Source of the DNA: Methylobacterium sp. R2-1
Lineage (GTDB): Bacteria; Pseudomonadota; Alphaproteobacteria; Rhizobiales; Beijerinckiaceae
DNA: 64,000 nt
Direction of reading: 5' to 3'
Assembly (NCBI RefSeq): GCF_014191355.1
Contig: NZ_JACHWM010000009.1
Coordinates: 181,507-245,506, forward strand
The notes below the pieces were generated by a model, which did no database searches, had not been told where the DNA came from, and saw only the letters and a program-made list of their open reading frames with translations. The position numbers and the translations under genes were made by a program. Of the stretch, positions 1-9,293 are shown one piece after another (the first letter of the stretch is position 1; each line of letters begins with the position of its first letter).

Positions 1-9
1 GGCATCGGG

Positions 10-891
10 TCAGACTCTCTCGATGGCGCGTTCGCCGAACAGTCCGGCCGGGCGCACCAGCAGGAAGGCGACGGCGAGCCCGTAGGCGAACCAGGTGGAG
101 ACGGAGCCGCCGAGCAGCGGCCCGAGATAGATCTCGGCGAGCGCGTCGGCTGCGCCGACGATGAGGCCGCCGACGACGGCGCCGGTGATCGAGGTGAAGC
201 CGCCGATGATCAGCACCGGGAGCGCCTTCAGCACCACGAAGGTGAGGGAGAACTGCACCCCCTGGCGCGCGCCCCAGAGCAGGCCCGCCACCAGAGCCAC
301 GAAGCCCGCCACCGCCCAGACCGTGGCCCAGAGCACGGGGAGCCGGATGCCGATGGAGAGCGCCGCCTGCGGATCGTCGGCCACCGCTCGCAGCGAGACG
401 CCGATTCGGGTGCGCTCGAAGAACAGCCACAGGGCGATCACCAGGGCGCCGGCGCTCGCCGCCGCCACGAGATCGAAGGAGCTGAGCTGGATCGGGCCGA
501 TCGCCACCGGCAGGTCGCTGATGCCGAGGTCGAGTTCGTGGACGCTGGCGCCCATCACGAACTGCGAGCCGCCCTCGATGATGTAGGACAGGCCGAGGGT
601 CGCCATGAATAGCGTGATCTGCGAGCGGTTCACGAGCGGCCGCAGCACCACCCGTTCGACGGCGACCGCCAGCGTCACCATGATCGCCAGCGTGATCAGT
701 CCGGCGAGCCAGAACGGCACATCGCGTTCGGTGAGCGTCACGAAGGTGAGCGCGGCGCAGAGCACCATCGCCCCTTGCGCGAAGTTGAACACGCCCGACG
801 CCTTGTAGATCAGCACGAAGCCGATCGCGACGAGGGCATACATCACGCCGGCGAGCAGACCGCCCGCGAGCGTCTCCAGAAAGAAGCTCAT
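10..891 (-). CDS. livH: Branched-chain amino acid type ABC transporter, LivH permease
   Basis: Inner-membrane permease of a LivFGHMK-type ABC importer, 293 aa, the usual LivH length. The N-terminus carries the family pattern YALVAIGFVLIYKASGVFNFAQG (about residues 18-40, read here in two parts), followed by about eight hydrophobic segments. It lies 10 bases downstream of livG on the same strand, so the two are probably co-transcribed. The other subunits (livM, livF, the binding protein) would lie beyond base 1. The actual substrate is not readable: this family also carries urea, amides and aromatic acids. The linked flavin monooxygenase and porin suggest an organic nutrient that is oxidised after uptake (inference). 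Confidence 0.9.
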   Translation of the reverse strand: MSFFLETLAGGLLAGVMYALVAIGFVLIYKASGVFNFAQGAMVLCAALTFVTLTERDVPFWLAGLITLAIMVTLAVAVERVVLRPLVNRSQITLFMATLGLSYIIEGGSQFVMGASVHELDLGISDLPVAIGPIQLSSFDLVAAASAGALVIALWLFFERTRIGVSLRAVADDPQAALSIGIRLPVLWATVWAVAGFVALVAGLLWGARQGVQFSLTFVVLKALPVLIIGGFTSITGAVVGGLIVGAADALAEIYLGPLLGGSVSTWFAYGLAVAFLLVRPAGLFGERAIERV

Positions 892-901
892 GGGTCTGTC
901 C

Positions 902-1672
902 TCAATGCGGCTTGCCGAGATAGGCCGCGATCACGGCCGGGTCTTTGCGCACGGCGTCCGGCGGGCCGTCGCCAACCTTGCGGCCGTAATCGAGCACCAC
1001 GACGTGGTCGGACAGGCTCATGACGACGCCGATGTCGTGCTCGATCAGCACGATGGTGGTGCCGAACTCATCGCGCGCCGCCGCGATGAAGCGGGCCATA
1101 GCGCGCTTCTCCTCGCCGTTCATGCCGGCCATCGGCTCGTCGAGCAGCAGTAGCGTGGGCCGCGCCACCAGGGCGCGGGCGAGATCGACCCGCTTCTGGA
1201 TGCCGTAGGGGAGCGTCGCGACGATGCGGTCGCGGTAGGCTTTCAGTTCGAGGAAACTCAGCGTCTCGTCCGCCGCCTCGCGGAAGCGGCGCGTCTCGGC
1301 GGCATCGCGCGGGAGACCGAGCGCGTGCTCGATCAGGGTGGTGCGGCTGTGTCGCGCGAGCCCGGCCAGCACGTTATCGAGGACGCTGAGGCCCGAGAAC
1401 AGGGCGGCGTGCTGGAAGGTGCGCCCGATCCCGCGCTGGGCCGCAGCACCCGGCCGGATCGAGCGCAGGCGCTTCCCCTCGAAGGAGACATGGCCGGCAT
1501 CGGCCCGGTAGACGCCGTTGAGGATGTTGAGAGCCGAGGACTTGCCCGCCCCGTTCGGGCCGATGAGGGCGCAGATCTCGCCGCGCTCGACCGAGAAGCT
1601 TAAAGCATTGATCGCCTTGAGGCCCTTGAACGAAAGGGAGACGTCGGAGAGTTCGAGGATCGGGTCGGCCAT
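902..1672 (-). CDS. livG: Branched-chain amino acid type ABC transporter, LivG ATPase
   Basis: ATP-binding subunit of the same importer, 256 aa from the ATG at 1672. Visible motifs are Walker A (GPNGAGKSS, about residue 38), the LivG-type signature LPYGIQKRVDLARAL, Walker B LLLLDEP, and the switch histidine in VLIEHD. An open frame continues upstream to 2032, but that part is the opposite register of the monooxygenase gene, and the start MADPILELSDVSLSFKG matches where LivG proteins begin. The gene follows the monooxygenase stop by five bases, so translation is probably coupled within one operon. Confidence 0.92.
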   Translation of the reverse strand: MADPILELSDVSLSFKGLKAINALSFSVERGEICALIGPNGAGKSSALNILNGVYRADAGHVSFEGKRLRSIRPGAAAQRGIGRTFQHAALFSGLSVLDNVLAGLARHSRTTLIEHALGLPRDAAETRRFREAADETLSFLELKAYRDRIVATLPYGIQKRVDLARALVARPTLLLLDEPMAGMNGEEKRAMARFIAAARDEFGTTIVLIEHDIGVVMSLSDHVVVLDYGRKVGDGPPDAVRKDPAVIAAYLGKPH

Positions 1673-1677
1673 GCCCC

Positions 1678-3081
1678 TCACTCCGCCGCTTCGAGACGGT
1701 TGGCCTCGCGCGCCTTCACCGCCTCGATGTCGCGGTAGCCGTGAGCCGGGTGCGTCTCCGGCAGGAGGGGGCCTCGTCCGAACAGCTTTTCGCGCAAGGT
1801 TCCTGGGCGGTAAGCCTTTGGGTAAACACCACGGCGCTGGAGTTCGGGCACCAGTAGGTTGACCGTGTCCTCGAAGGTCTCCGGCGTCACCGCGTAGGCG
1901 AGGTTGAAGCCGTCGACGTCCGTCTCCTCGACCCATTCCTGGAGGATGTCGGCCACTGTCGCGGCCGAGCCGACGAAGACCGGACCGATCCCGCCGATGC
2001 CGCCCCAGCGGGCGAGTTCGGCGATCGACCATGGTTTCTCGGGCGAAGAAAAGCTCTCGACCATCGAGACGATGGCGTTGGTCTCGACTTTTCTGACGAG
2101 ATCGGTCGGCGCGTACTGGCCGAAATCGATCCCGCTCCAGCCCGACATGAACACCAGTGCGCCGTCATAGGAGGTATAGGATTGGTATTCCTCGAACTTC
2201 TTCTGCGCGGCCTCGTCGGTCTCGGCGACGATGATGGTTGTGAGGTTGTAGATCAGCACGTCGCGGGCCGAGCGGCCGGCGGCGACGGCCTTCGCTCGGA
2301 CATCGGCGACATAGGCCTTGAGCATGGATTTGAGCGGCGCGCCGACAAAGACGCACTCGGCATGGCCCGCCGCGAAGGCTTTGCCGGGGCCGGAGGCGCC
2401 GGCTTGGTAGAGCACCGGCGTGCGCTGGGGCGAAGGCTCGCAGAGATGGTAGCCCGGCACGGTGAAGTGCCGGCCGCGATGGTCGATCTCGTGCACCTTG
2501 GACGGATCGGTGAAGATCCGCCGTTCGCGGTCGCGCAGGACCGCGCCGTCTTCCCAGCTTCCCTCGAACAGCTTGTAGAGCACTTCGACGTATTCGGCGG
2601 CGACCTCGTAACGGTTGTCGTGGCGCCCCAGACCCGTCTGGCCGACGTTCTTGGCCCCGCTCTCCAGATACGAGGTGACGATGTTCCAGCCGACGCGGCC
2701 TTTGGTGTGGTGGTCAGCGGTCGAGAGGCGGCGGGCGAAGGTGTAGGGGTGCTCGAACGAGGTCGAGGCGGTGATGCCGATGCCGAGATGCTCGGTGGCG
2801 AGCGCGATCGGGGCGGCGAGTTGAAGCGGATCGTTGACCGGGATCTGCGCCGCCTGGTGCAGCGCGTGCCAGTTCGAGCCCTTGTAGACGTCATAGTAGC
2901 CGACGACGTCGGCGATGAAGATCCCGTCGAAGATCCCCCGCTCCAGGGTGCGGGCGAGGTCCTGCCAGTATTCGAGGTCCTTGTACTGCCACGAGCGGTC
3001 GCGCGGATGGGCCCACAGGCCCGGCGACTGGTGGCCGACGCAGTTCATGTCGAAGGCGTTGAAGCGGATGGGGCGCGTCAT
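1678..3081 (-). CDS. NtaA/SnaA/DszA-type FMNH2-dependent monooxygenase
   Basis: Flavin-dependent two-component monooxygenase of the bacterial luciferase-like superfamily, nitrilotriacetate/desulfurisation subgroup, 467 aa and apparently full length. Family features seen are the N-terminal FNAFDMNCVGHQSPGLWAHPRD stretch (split here), the HHTKGRVGWNIVTSYL segment near residue 120, RHDNRYEVAAEYVEVLYKLFEGSWEDGA and PSPQRTPVLYQAGASGPGK. Such enzymes use reduced FMN from a separate reductase to attack C-N or C-S bonds. No flavin reductase is seen in the window. It sits between the porin and livG, which suggests that it oxidises the compound imported by the ABC system. The substrate is unknown. Confidence 0.88.
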   Translation of the reverse strand: MTRPIRFNAFDMNCVGHQSPGLWAHPRDRSWQYKDLEYWQDLARTLERGIFDGIFIADVVGYYDVYKGSNWHALHQAAQIPVNDPLQLAAPIALATEHLGIGITASTSFEHPYTFARRLSTADHHTKGRVGWNIVTSYLESGAKNVGQTGLGRHDNRYEVAAEYVEVLYKLFEGSWEDGAVLRDRERRIFTDPSKVHEIDHRGRHFTVPGYHLCEPSPQRTPVLYQAGASGPGKAFAAGHAECVFVGAPLKSMLKAYVADVRAKAVAAGRSARDVLIYNLTTIIVAETDEAAQKKFEEYQSYTSYDGALVFMSGWSGIDFGQYAPTDLVRKVETNAIVSMVESFSSPEKPWSIAELARWGGIGGIGPVFVGSAATVADILQEWVEETDVDGFNLAYAVTPETFEDTVNLLVPELQRRGVYPKAYRPGTLREKLFGRGPLLPETHPAHGYRDIEAVKAREANRLEAAE

Positions 3082-3139
3082 GAGGCTTCGTCCGTTGAGG
3101 GGGAGCGGCGGGCGGCGCGGCGGGAATGCTTGGCGGGGC

Positions 3140-4603
3140 TCAGCCCGGGGCGAGGCCCAGCAACTGGCCGAGCGGCACGATCAGGGTGGCGCCGACGTAG
3201 AAGCCGTCCTTCGTGCGGTTCGGCGTGAACGGGTTCCAGTAGGAATTGCCGTTGACGAGGTATTGGACCACCGGCTCGAAGAAGATGCCCTTGCCGAGCG
3301 CCAGATGCGCGTTGGCCTCGAAGACCAGCTTGTCGCGGGAATAGGCTTCGCCGCTGCCGCCGGAGATGAAGTTCGCGTCGCCGAGGAACTGGGCGTAGTC
3401 GGCGGAGATGCGTTGCCAGTTGACCTTCACGCCGTAGCGGTCGAGCGGACGGCTCTGGTCGGGCGCCTGGAGGGTGAGGCCGGCGAACGCGTTCCAGCGG
3501 ATCGGCACCGTCGGATCGGGCGCGTAGGCGAGGCTGGTATAGACTTGGACCGAGGTCGGGTTGAGGTTGCCCGCATCCGCCCCGCCATCGGCGCGCCAGA
3601 TCACCTGGGAGCCGGTGAGGATCACGCCGGAGGTACCGGAGCGCAGCCGCACCGGATCGCCGGGGTTAAGGCCCTTCGAGGTGCCGAAGACCGTCCTAAG
3701 GTTATCCTCGTGGTCGGCGGTGTTATAGAAGCCGGTCAGCGCCACGCGGCTCGGGTAGAGGTCGGTGACGAAGGTGGTGGCGTGGCCGATCTCGGTCAGC
3801 GTCACGACGCCGTTGAGCGGCTCGTGGCCGAAATCCCAGCCGGAGGTGAAGTTCGCACGCCCCGTCACGGCGAAGGCACCGGCTTGGATGTAGTCGTCGG
3901 GTGAGATCTTGTAGGCGACGTTGGCTCCCCAGACGCCGTAGAGCGGCGAGGATAGACCGGCATTGATCTGCAGGATGTCTTGGAAGCAACTCACGCTCGA
4001 TTGGCAGGGCGGCAGCGCGTAGTAGCGGTTCGGGTGCGTGCGCCCGACCTCGATGGCGAGGCGGTCGTCGAGCAGGCGCTGCTCGTAGGTGAGGGTCGAG
4101 AGCCGGGCGAAGTCGCGGTTGAAGGTCGGCTGGTAGCCGATCGTGGTGTCGCCGATATCGGCGCCCATGTTGCGGTTGTTCCAGCGCAGACCGAAGAAGG
4201 TCTGGGTGATGTGGAACCAGCCGCCGGGTACACCCGCCAGTTTGTTCAGATCGGCGTCGAGGCTCAGCAGGTAATAGGCCGAGTTCGAGAGTTGTCCGGG
4301 CCGCAGGCCCGCGCTCGGGTTCGAGAAGAAGAAATCGTAGACGTTGACGTCGAAGCTGAGGCCCGCGAGCGCCAGCGAGGCGGCGTAGGGGGCGAGCGGC
4401 CCGTGCCACTTCACCTTTCCGTCCGGCACAACGCCGATCGCCTCCGGATCGGTGCGAGGGCCGGCCTCACCGGTGAAACTCTCGACTGCGCTCGGGGACT
4501 GCGCTCGGGCAGGCGCCGCGGCGAGCGACAGGGCGCAGCAGGCGAGGCCGACCCCGAACAGGCGACCAGGGAAGGGGAGCGGCAGAGGCGGGACGTTCAG
4601 CAT
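3140..4603 (-). CDS. OprB-family carbohydrate-selective type porin
   Basis: Outer-membrane beta-barrel porin, 487 aa from the chosen ATG at 4603. A GTG at 4630 would add nine residues. The ATG start gives a clean signal peptide ending in AAPARA before QSPS. The body has alternating amphipathic strands and OprB-like segments (WFHITQTFFGLRWNNRN, LTYEQRLLDDRLAIEVGRTHPNRYY, DDYIQAGAF) and ends in a hydrophobic strand. OprB porins pass sugars and other small organics. It is the first gene of the minus-strand run that continues with the monooxygenase and LivG/LivH, so it probably provides the outer-membrane entry step. Its substrate is inferred only from position. Confidence 0.87.
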   Translation of the reverse strand: MLNVPPLPLPFPGRLFGVGLACCALSLAAAPARAQSPSAVESFTGEAGPRTDPEAIGVVPDGKVKWHGPLAPYAASLALAGLSFDVNVYDFFFSNPSAGLRPGQLSNSAYYLLSLDADLNKLAGVPGGWFHITQTFFGLRWNNRNMGADIGDTTIGYQPTFNRDFARLSTLTYEQRLLDDRLAIEVGRTHPNRYYALPPCQSSVSCFQDILQINAGLSSPLYGVWGANVAYKISPDDYIQAGAFAVTGRANFTSGWDFGHEPLNGVVTLTEIGHATTFVTDLYPSRVALTGFYNTADHEDNLRTVFGTSKGLNPGDPVRLRSGTSGVILTGSQVIWRADGGADAGNLNPTSVQVYTSLAYAPDPTVPIRWNAFAGLTLQAPDQSRPLDRYGVKVNWQRISADYAQFLGDANFISGGSGEAYSRDKLVFEANAHLALGKGIFFEPVVQYLVNGNSYWNPFTPNRTKDGFYVGATLIVPLGQLLGLAPG

Positions 4604-5204
4604 CGAGCTCGTCTTCGGGGCGCCGCGCACAGGTCATCGGACCGGCGCTGACGCAGGCACGTGGGGGCGAAGTGATGGGAGGAATCGGCTCGCCTCACGC
4701 GCGGCCGATCCGGTCGCTAATCTGACGATCTCAAGAAGAATGGCTGCATGCCCCTTCCAGTCATTCGCCAGTCGCGATTAGATATTCGGAGAAACGTACT
4801 TGAGGGTCAACGAAAACGATTGCTATTTTTCAACAGGTGACTGGGACAATATTTTCCCCTCCACGCATTCGAGGGGACATCAATACGATCACGTCACGCG
4901 GACGGTCACTTGGCCAGCCGCATGGTCGATGCCTGCCAAGAGAGAATGGCGCAACGTCGTCGTGGGCACGGTGTCAGGTGGCGGCCATCTCACACGCAGC
5001 GGTCTTCTCCAGCACTGCGGTACGGCGGGCGGCATGTGAGGGCACATTGCGTTCCGCTCGGCAACAAGCAGGGGAGGGCAAGATCTTACGCGCGACTGCA
5101 ACGAATTTGGGAATAACTTTCGCGACTTCGTGGAAAACAGGAAAAAACTTTCCGGAAAAGCTCGGCTATATGATGGATACACCAACCGGACTTAGGCGGA
5201 TGAC
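4604..5204 (+). promoter_or_regulatory. Divergent intergenic region between porin and MBL hydrolase
   Basis: A 600-base gap between divergent operons, locally AT-richer than its surroundings from about 4770 to 5200. A possible sigma-70-like promoter reading rightwards is TTGAGG near 4800 with TATTTT about 18 bases further on. No gene with credible codon use is seen; the short open frames here are not supported. It must hold the promoters of both operons, but no operator was identified. Confidence 0.35.
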
Positions 5205-6323
5205 ATGGCGAAAGCGATCGACAGACGCGCATTCCTGAAATTGTCGGCGGCGCTGGCCGCCGGGCCGGCGGCCGGCTTCTCCTGCGTCGAGGTGGCCCGC
5301 GCCGCGCCGCTCGCCATCCCCACCGTCGACACGCTCAGCCTGCGCGTCCTGATCGACTCGGCGCACGACCAGTTCCTGAAGCCCACCACCGTCCAGGGCG
5401 TGCTCCACCAGCCGCCCGGCAACGGCCGCGGCGCCGATTACCGGAAGGTGCTGCACAATCAGTGGGGTCTTTCACTCTTCGCGGAGTCGAAGGCTGCGGG
5501 GGAGGCGCGCACGATCCTGCTCGATTTCGGCTACAGCCCCGAGGCGCTGCTCAACAACATCGAAATCCTGAAGGTCGATCCCACCAAGATCGATGCGCTG
5601 ATCGTCAGTCACGGCCATCACGACCATTACGGCGGCTTGACCGGCTTCCTCGACAAATACCGCGACACGCTCTCGCCGGACCTGAAGCTCTATGCCGGCG
5701 GCGAGGACAATTTCTGTCATCGCCTGAGCCCGAGCGGCGTGACCGGCCAGTTCACCGATTTCGGCCAACTCGACAGGCGCGAACTCACCGCGCGGCGGAT
5801 CGCGACGGTGCTGTGCGAGGCCCCCACCGTGGTGGCCGGCCACGCCTTCACCACCGGCCAGATCAAGCGCTCCTCGATCGAGCGCATTCTGCCCAACACC
5901 TACGTCGAGCGCGGCATCAAGGACGGGCTCGGCTGCGATGCCACCCACTACTCCCCCGCCGAGTTGCAGGGAAAGATCATCCCCGACGAGCATGTCCACG
6001 AGCACGCCACCTGCTTCAACGTGAAGGGCAGGGGGCTCGTGGTGATCTCGTCCTGCGGTCATGTCGGCATCGTCAACTCGGTGCGGCAGGCGCAGGAGGT
6101 CTCCGGGGTCGAGAAGGTTCACGCCATCGTCGGCGGCTTCCACCTCGGTCCCGCGCCGAAGGAGTACCTGACCCAGGTCGTCGGCGAGATCCGCGCGCTC
6201 AAGCCCGACGTCGTGATCCCGATGCATTGCAGCGGCCTGAACTTCGCCCTCGAAGCGCAGGCGCAGATGCCCGACAATGTCATCGTCCCGACCACTGGCA
6301 GCCGGCTCACCTTCGGTGCGTAG
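5205..6323 (+). CDS. Exported metallo-beta-lactamase-fold hydrolase (Tat signal)
   Basis: MBL-fold metal-dependent hydrolase, 372 aa. The N-terminus has a twin-arginine signal (DRRAFLKLSAALAAGPAAG) ending near VARA, so it is predicted to be folded in the cytoplasm and exported. The metal site motif HGHHDHYGG lies near residue 140; later conserved points are HATCFN, SSCGHVGIVN and the C-terminal HCSG. The arrangement resembles the family annotated as 7,8-dihydropterin-6-methyl-4-aminobenzene phosphate synthase-like. The exported location argues against that exact role. It overlaps the SCO1-type gene that follows. Its substrate is unknown. Confidence 0.85.
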   Translation: MAKAIDRRAFLKLSAALAAGPAAGFSCVEVARAAPLAIPTVDTLSLRVLIDSAHDQFLKPTTVQGVLHQPPGNGRGADYRKVLHNQWGLSLFAESKAAGEARTILLDFGYSPEALLNNIEILKVDPTKIDALIVSHGHHDHYGGLTGFLDKYRDTLSPDLKLYAGGEDNFCHRLSPSGVTGQFTDFGQLDRRELTARRIATVLCEAPTVVAGHAFTTGQIKRSSIERILPNTYVERGIKDGLGCDATHYSPAELQGKIIPDEHVHEHATCFNVKGRGLVVISSCGHVGIVNSVRQAQEVSGVEKVHAIVGGFHLGPAPKEYLTQVVGEIRALKPDVVIPMHCSGLNFALEAQAQMPDNVIVPTTGSRLTFGA

Positions 6324-6921
6324 ACGTTTGCGGGCTGCGCTCCTGCTCGGCCTCGTGGGACTCGGCCCGGCTCGGGCCGAGGAACCGCTGCAGCGCTCGG
6401 CGGCCGAGCTGATGGACGTGCTGATGTGGAACCGGGAGCCGGTCGGCGGCCCGTTCGCGCTGACCGATCAGAACGGGCGCCTCCGCACCGACGCCGATTT
6501 CCGAGGAAAGCTCGTGATCCTCACCTTCGGGTACACCGGGTGTCCCGATGTCTGCCCCACCGACCTGATGGAGATCGCCCGCGCGCTGACCCTGCTCGGC
6601 GAGGCGGGCGAGGCGATCCAGCCGGTCTTCGTCACCCTCGACCCGGCTCGCGACACGGCCGCCCTCCTCGCGGAGTTCGTGCCGAGCTTCCATCCCCGAC
6701 TGATCGGCCTGACAGGCTCCGAGGCGGCGGTGCGGCAGGCGGCGGAGGCCTACAAGGTCTTCTATCGGAAGGTCGCGCGCCCGGATGGCGATGACATGAT
6801 CGAGCACTCGGCCTTCGTCTACCTGGTGGATCGATCGGGTGCCTATCTCGGCTTCTTCCCGCCCGGCACCACCGCCGAGCGGATGCTGACGATCATTCGG
6901 CCGCATCTCGGCCCGCGCTGA
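6316..6921 (+). CDS. SCO1/SenC-type copper chaperone or thiol-redox protein
   Basis: SCO1/SenC family, 201 aa from a GTG at 6316, which overlaps the previous stop by eight bases. An ATG at 6277 is in frame but adds a residue run that spoils the signal peptide. From the GTG the sequence RRRLRAALLLGLVGLGPARA is a good signal peptide. The copper-binding residues are present: the CxxxC in GYTGCPDVCPTDL, VTLDPARDT, and the histidine in MIEHSAFVYLVD. Family members deliver copper to cytochrome oxidase CuA or act as periplasmic thiol reductases. Linkage to an exported MBL-fold hydrolase is unusual and hints at a periplasmic metal or redox role. Confidence 0.86.
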   Translation: MRRRLRAALLLGLVGLGPARAEEPLQRSAAELMDVLMWNREPVGGPFALTDQNGRLRTDADFRGKLVILTFGYTGCPDVCPTDLMEIARALTLLGEAGEAIQPVFVTLDPARDTAALLAEFVPSFHPRLIGLTGSEAAVRQAAEAYKVFYRKVARPDGDDMIEHSAFVYLVDRSGAYLGFFPPGTTAERMLTIIRPHLGPR

Positions 6922-7469
6922 CCGGGCGCGCGTCCGCCGTGGTGATGACCTCCGTCGATCTCACCCCATGCCCGTGCGCTCGAGGTCGGTTCATCCCCTG
7001 GATGGCGGCCCCCAAAAATGACACGCTTGCGGCTCCGACCGCGTATCCACGCGAGGCGCTTGCCGCAGGCCGTCTGGCGGCGACGCGCCGGACGAGAAGC
7101 GGAGTTCGACCTTGACGCGATTAGGGCGATGGCGCGTGGCCGCGCTCCCTTCGCATGGGGACACCGTCGCAGATTGCACTCTCCAACCGCAACTGCGACA
7201 TAACTCATGTTAAAACGTCTCGTACGGTCACGCTTCTGCCGTCGGAACGCGGCTATGGAGCGTGTTCTGAAGGCCGGTGGTGCGCATCGCACGGGAAGCG
7301 GCGCCCCCGACCGAGGCTCGAAACACTCTGTCAGGTCGCGTTCGCGATGGACGCCCGTCACCCTGGGAAAACCGATTTGCGCAACGCGTCGGGTCGCCGT
7401 GGCGCCACGCTCTCGATCGCCGCTTGGCTGCTCCCTGTCGTCGCACTCGTCATCAGGGCCATCCTCTTC
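6922..7469. other. Non-coding stretch
   Basis: No convincing gene. Open frames in all directions have poor codon use and no recognisable motif. The right part, about 7150-7470, leads into the broken efflux gene and may hold its decayed upstream region. Confidence 0.4.
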
Positions 7470-8424
7470 CCGCAACAGGCGCGGCAGGCGCTCGAGGCCG
7501 AGAACCAGCGCTTCCAACTCGAGGCGGCGTATCCAGTCTCACCGCAAACGTCGTGACCGCCGCGATCCAGGAGGCGGCCCTGCGCGCCCAGATCGAGGCG
7601 ACCAAGCGCGTGATCCGGGCGCAGACCGAGATCCTCGAACTCTACAACAAGCAGCTCAAGCTCGGGCAGATCGCCGGGGCCGACGTCGTGCAGCAGCAGG
7701 CCGCGCTCTCGCTGCCGCAGCAACAATTGCCGCCGCTGGAGAAGCAGCTCGCACCGCAGCGCAACCTGCTCACCGCCCTGACCGGTCGATTCCCGAACGA
7801 CGAGGTCGCCGAGACCTTCACCTTGAGCGCGCTGCATCTGCCGACGCGGGTGCCCGTGAGCCTGCCCTCGCACCTCGTGCAGCAGCGGCCCGACGTGAAG
7901 GCCGCCGAGGCCCAGGTGAAGGAGGCGAGCGCCAGTGTCGGCGTGGCGGTTGCCAACCGGCTGCCGCAGTTCAACAGCACGGCGACGGCGGGCTCCAGCG
8001 CCGTGCGGCTGGTCCAGCTCACCAACCCGGCGGCCGAGTTCTTCACCATTATCGGCCAAGCTACGCAGCCGATCTTCGATGCGGGCACGCTCTACCGGCG
8101 GCAGCGCGCCTCCGAGGAAGCCCTGAACCAAGCGCAGGCGCAATACCGCGCCACCGTGGTCGCCGCGTTCCAGAATGTCGCCGACAGCTTGAGGGCTCTG
8201 CAATCCGACGCGAAAGCGGTAGCGGCGGCCTCCGCGGCCGAGAAGGCCACGAGCGAGAGCCTCGGCCTCGTTCGCAAGCAGTACGCGGCGGGGCGGTCAA
8301 CGCGACGCAGGTGCTGATCGCCCAGCAGAGCTATCTCTCGGCTCTCGTGACCTCGGCGAGCGCGCGGGCCACGCAGTATGCGGCGATCCGATCCCAAGCC
8401 TGGACGGTCGTCAGGCTACGATAA
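7470..8424 (+). pseudogene. Broken NodT/TolC-family outer-membrane efflux protein
   Basis: Remnant of an RND-system outer-membrane factor of the NodT lipoprotein family. The coding signal moves between three frames: EAENQRFQLEAAY up to about 7530, then SLTANVVTAAIQEAALRAQIEATK through LGLVRKQYAAG up to about 8295, then VNATQVLIAQQSYLSALVTSA to 8424. These pieces join into one continuous family sequence, so at least two single-base frameshifts have occurred. The N-terminal half, with the lipoprotein signal and first repeat, is missing. The typical partner genes (membrane fusion protein and RND pump) are absent. It cannot encode a working channel. Confidence 0.8.
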
Positions 8425-8439
8425 CAGCCATCACCGCCG

Positions 8440-8706
8440 ATGGCGGGGAGCCGGCAGGTACACTCAAGGTCAGCCTGCCGCCAACCTTTGGCACGACGCA
8501 CGTTCTGCCTCTGCTGCCGGGCCTCTCGGCTCGGGTAGATGTTGGCCCGTTCCTTCTCGATCGCGAAGCCGAACACCGTCGAAAGACAGGCGAGATCCCG
8601 GCGCACGGTCGCCGCCGAGGCGCCCACGGTCCGACGCGAGGGCCTGTGCTCCTTCTGGATCTCGTCCATTACCGCGTTGACCGAGAGGCGCGGTTTGCCG
8701 CCCCAA
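8440..8706 (-). pseudogene. Tyrosine integrase core-binding domain fragment
   Basis: Minus-strand fragment resembling the SAM-like core-binding domain of phage/ICE tyrosine recombinases, best seen in ASAATVRRDLACLSTVFGFA and the preceding VNAVMDEIQKEHRPSRRTVG. The catalytic domain (R, HxxR, Y) is absent because the fragment stops against the efflux relic near 8425. It lies directly downstream of an excisionase-like fragment on the same strand, the usual xis-int order. No function remains. Confidence 0.6.
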
Positions 8707-8774
8707 GCCAGCGTCCCCAAGCCAGTGTTTCTAGATCATCGAACCAGAGCTTAAGACGGCTGCGCGCGACCCTT

Positions 8775-9084
8775 TCAAATCGCGTCTGGAGAGACTGGCG
8801 GAGATCTTGGCCGTCCTTCGGGATGCGACCCCACCACGGTTTCGGTTTGCCACGGGGATAGCCCCGGCCATTCAGCCACCGTCCTCGTCACCGAATCGCA
8901 CCATTGACGCACGGCATGCAGGTCGAAAACCCAGGATGACCGGGGACCGAACGGCTGCCGAGCGGCTGCCGAGCGGCTGCCGAGCGGCAAGTACACGGCG
9001 GGCCGCTGCCATGCGGATCCAGTGCCGTTCCGTCAAGCTGAACTCCGCGGCGAGATCGGCCACTGATGCGCGCTCGGCCGGCAT
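8775..9084 (-). pseudogene. Excisionase-like helix-turn-helix gene broken by a tandem repeat
   Basis: Minus strand. The first part, SVADLAAEFSLTERHWIRMAAARRV, is a MerR/excisionase-type helix-turn-helix. The second part, SWVFDLHAVRQWCDSVTRTVAEWPG, is the typical wing and C-terminus but lies in another frame. Between them sits an 11-bp tandem repeat (8952-8988) that accounts for the frame change. Together with the integrase fragment that follows, this is a decayed xis-int module from an integrated element. Confidence 0.6.
8952..8988. repeat. 11-bp tandem repeat, three copies plus four bases
   Basis: The unit CGGCTGCCGAG is repeated exactly at 8952-8962, 8963-8973 and 8974-8984, followed by a partial CGGC. 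It lies inside the excisionase-like reading frame. A unit length of 11 is not a multiple of three, so gain or loss of one copy shifts the frame. Confidence 0.95.
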
Positions 9085-9293
9085 AGTCCTTCCCTCGTGC
9101 AGTGATGCTGGTGAATCTGGCCGGGGCGGGTTCGAACTGGGTGATATGCGCAGAACGGACCCCGTTCATTGCATTCAACTTTTCACACAGGTGTCGCACC
9201 GAACCGGCGACCTTTAGGCAGCACACCATATTAACATTTGTCAATAAGAAGTGCGTGTCATAGATTAAGCTCCTTGAGGATTGAGGGATCCAG

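Noticed and set aside
2182..3228. Long open frame on the plus strand opposite the flavin monooxygenase gene
   Set aside because: It is a high-GC shadow: composition is arginine- and glycine-rich with no motif, while the minus strand encodes a full monooxygenase.
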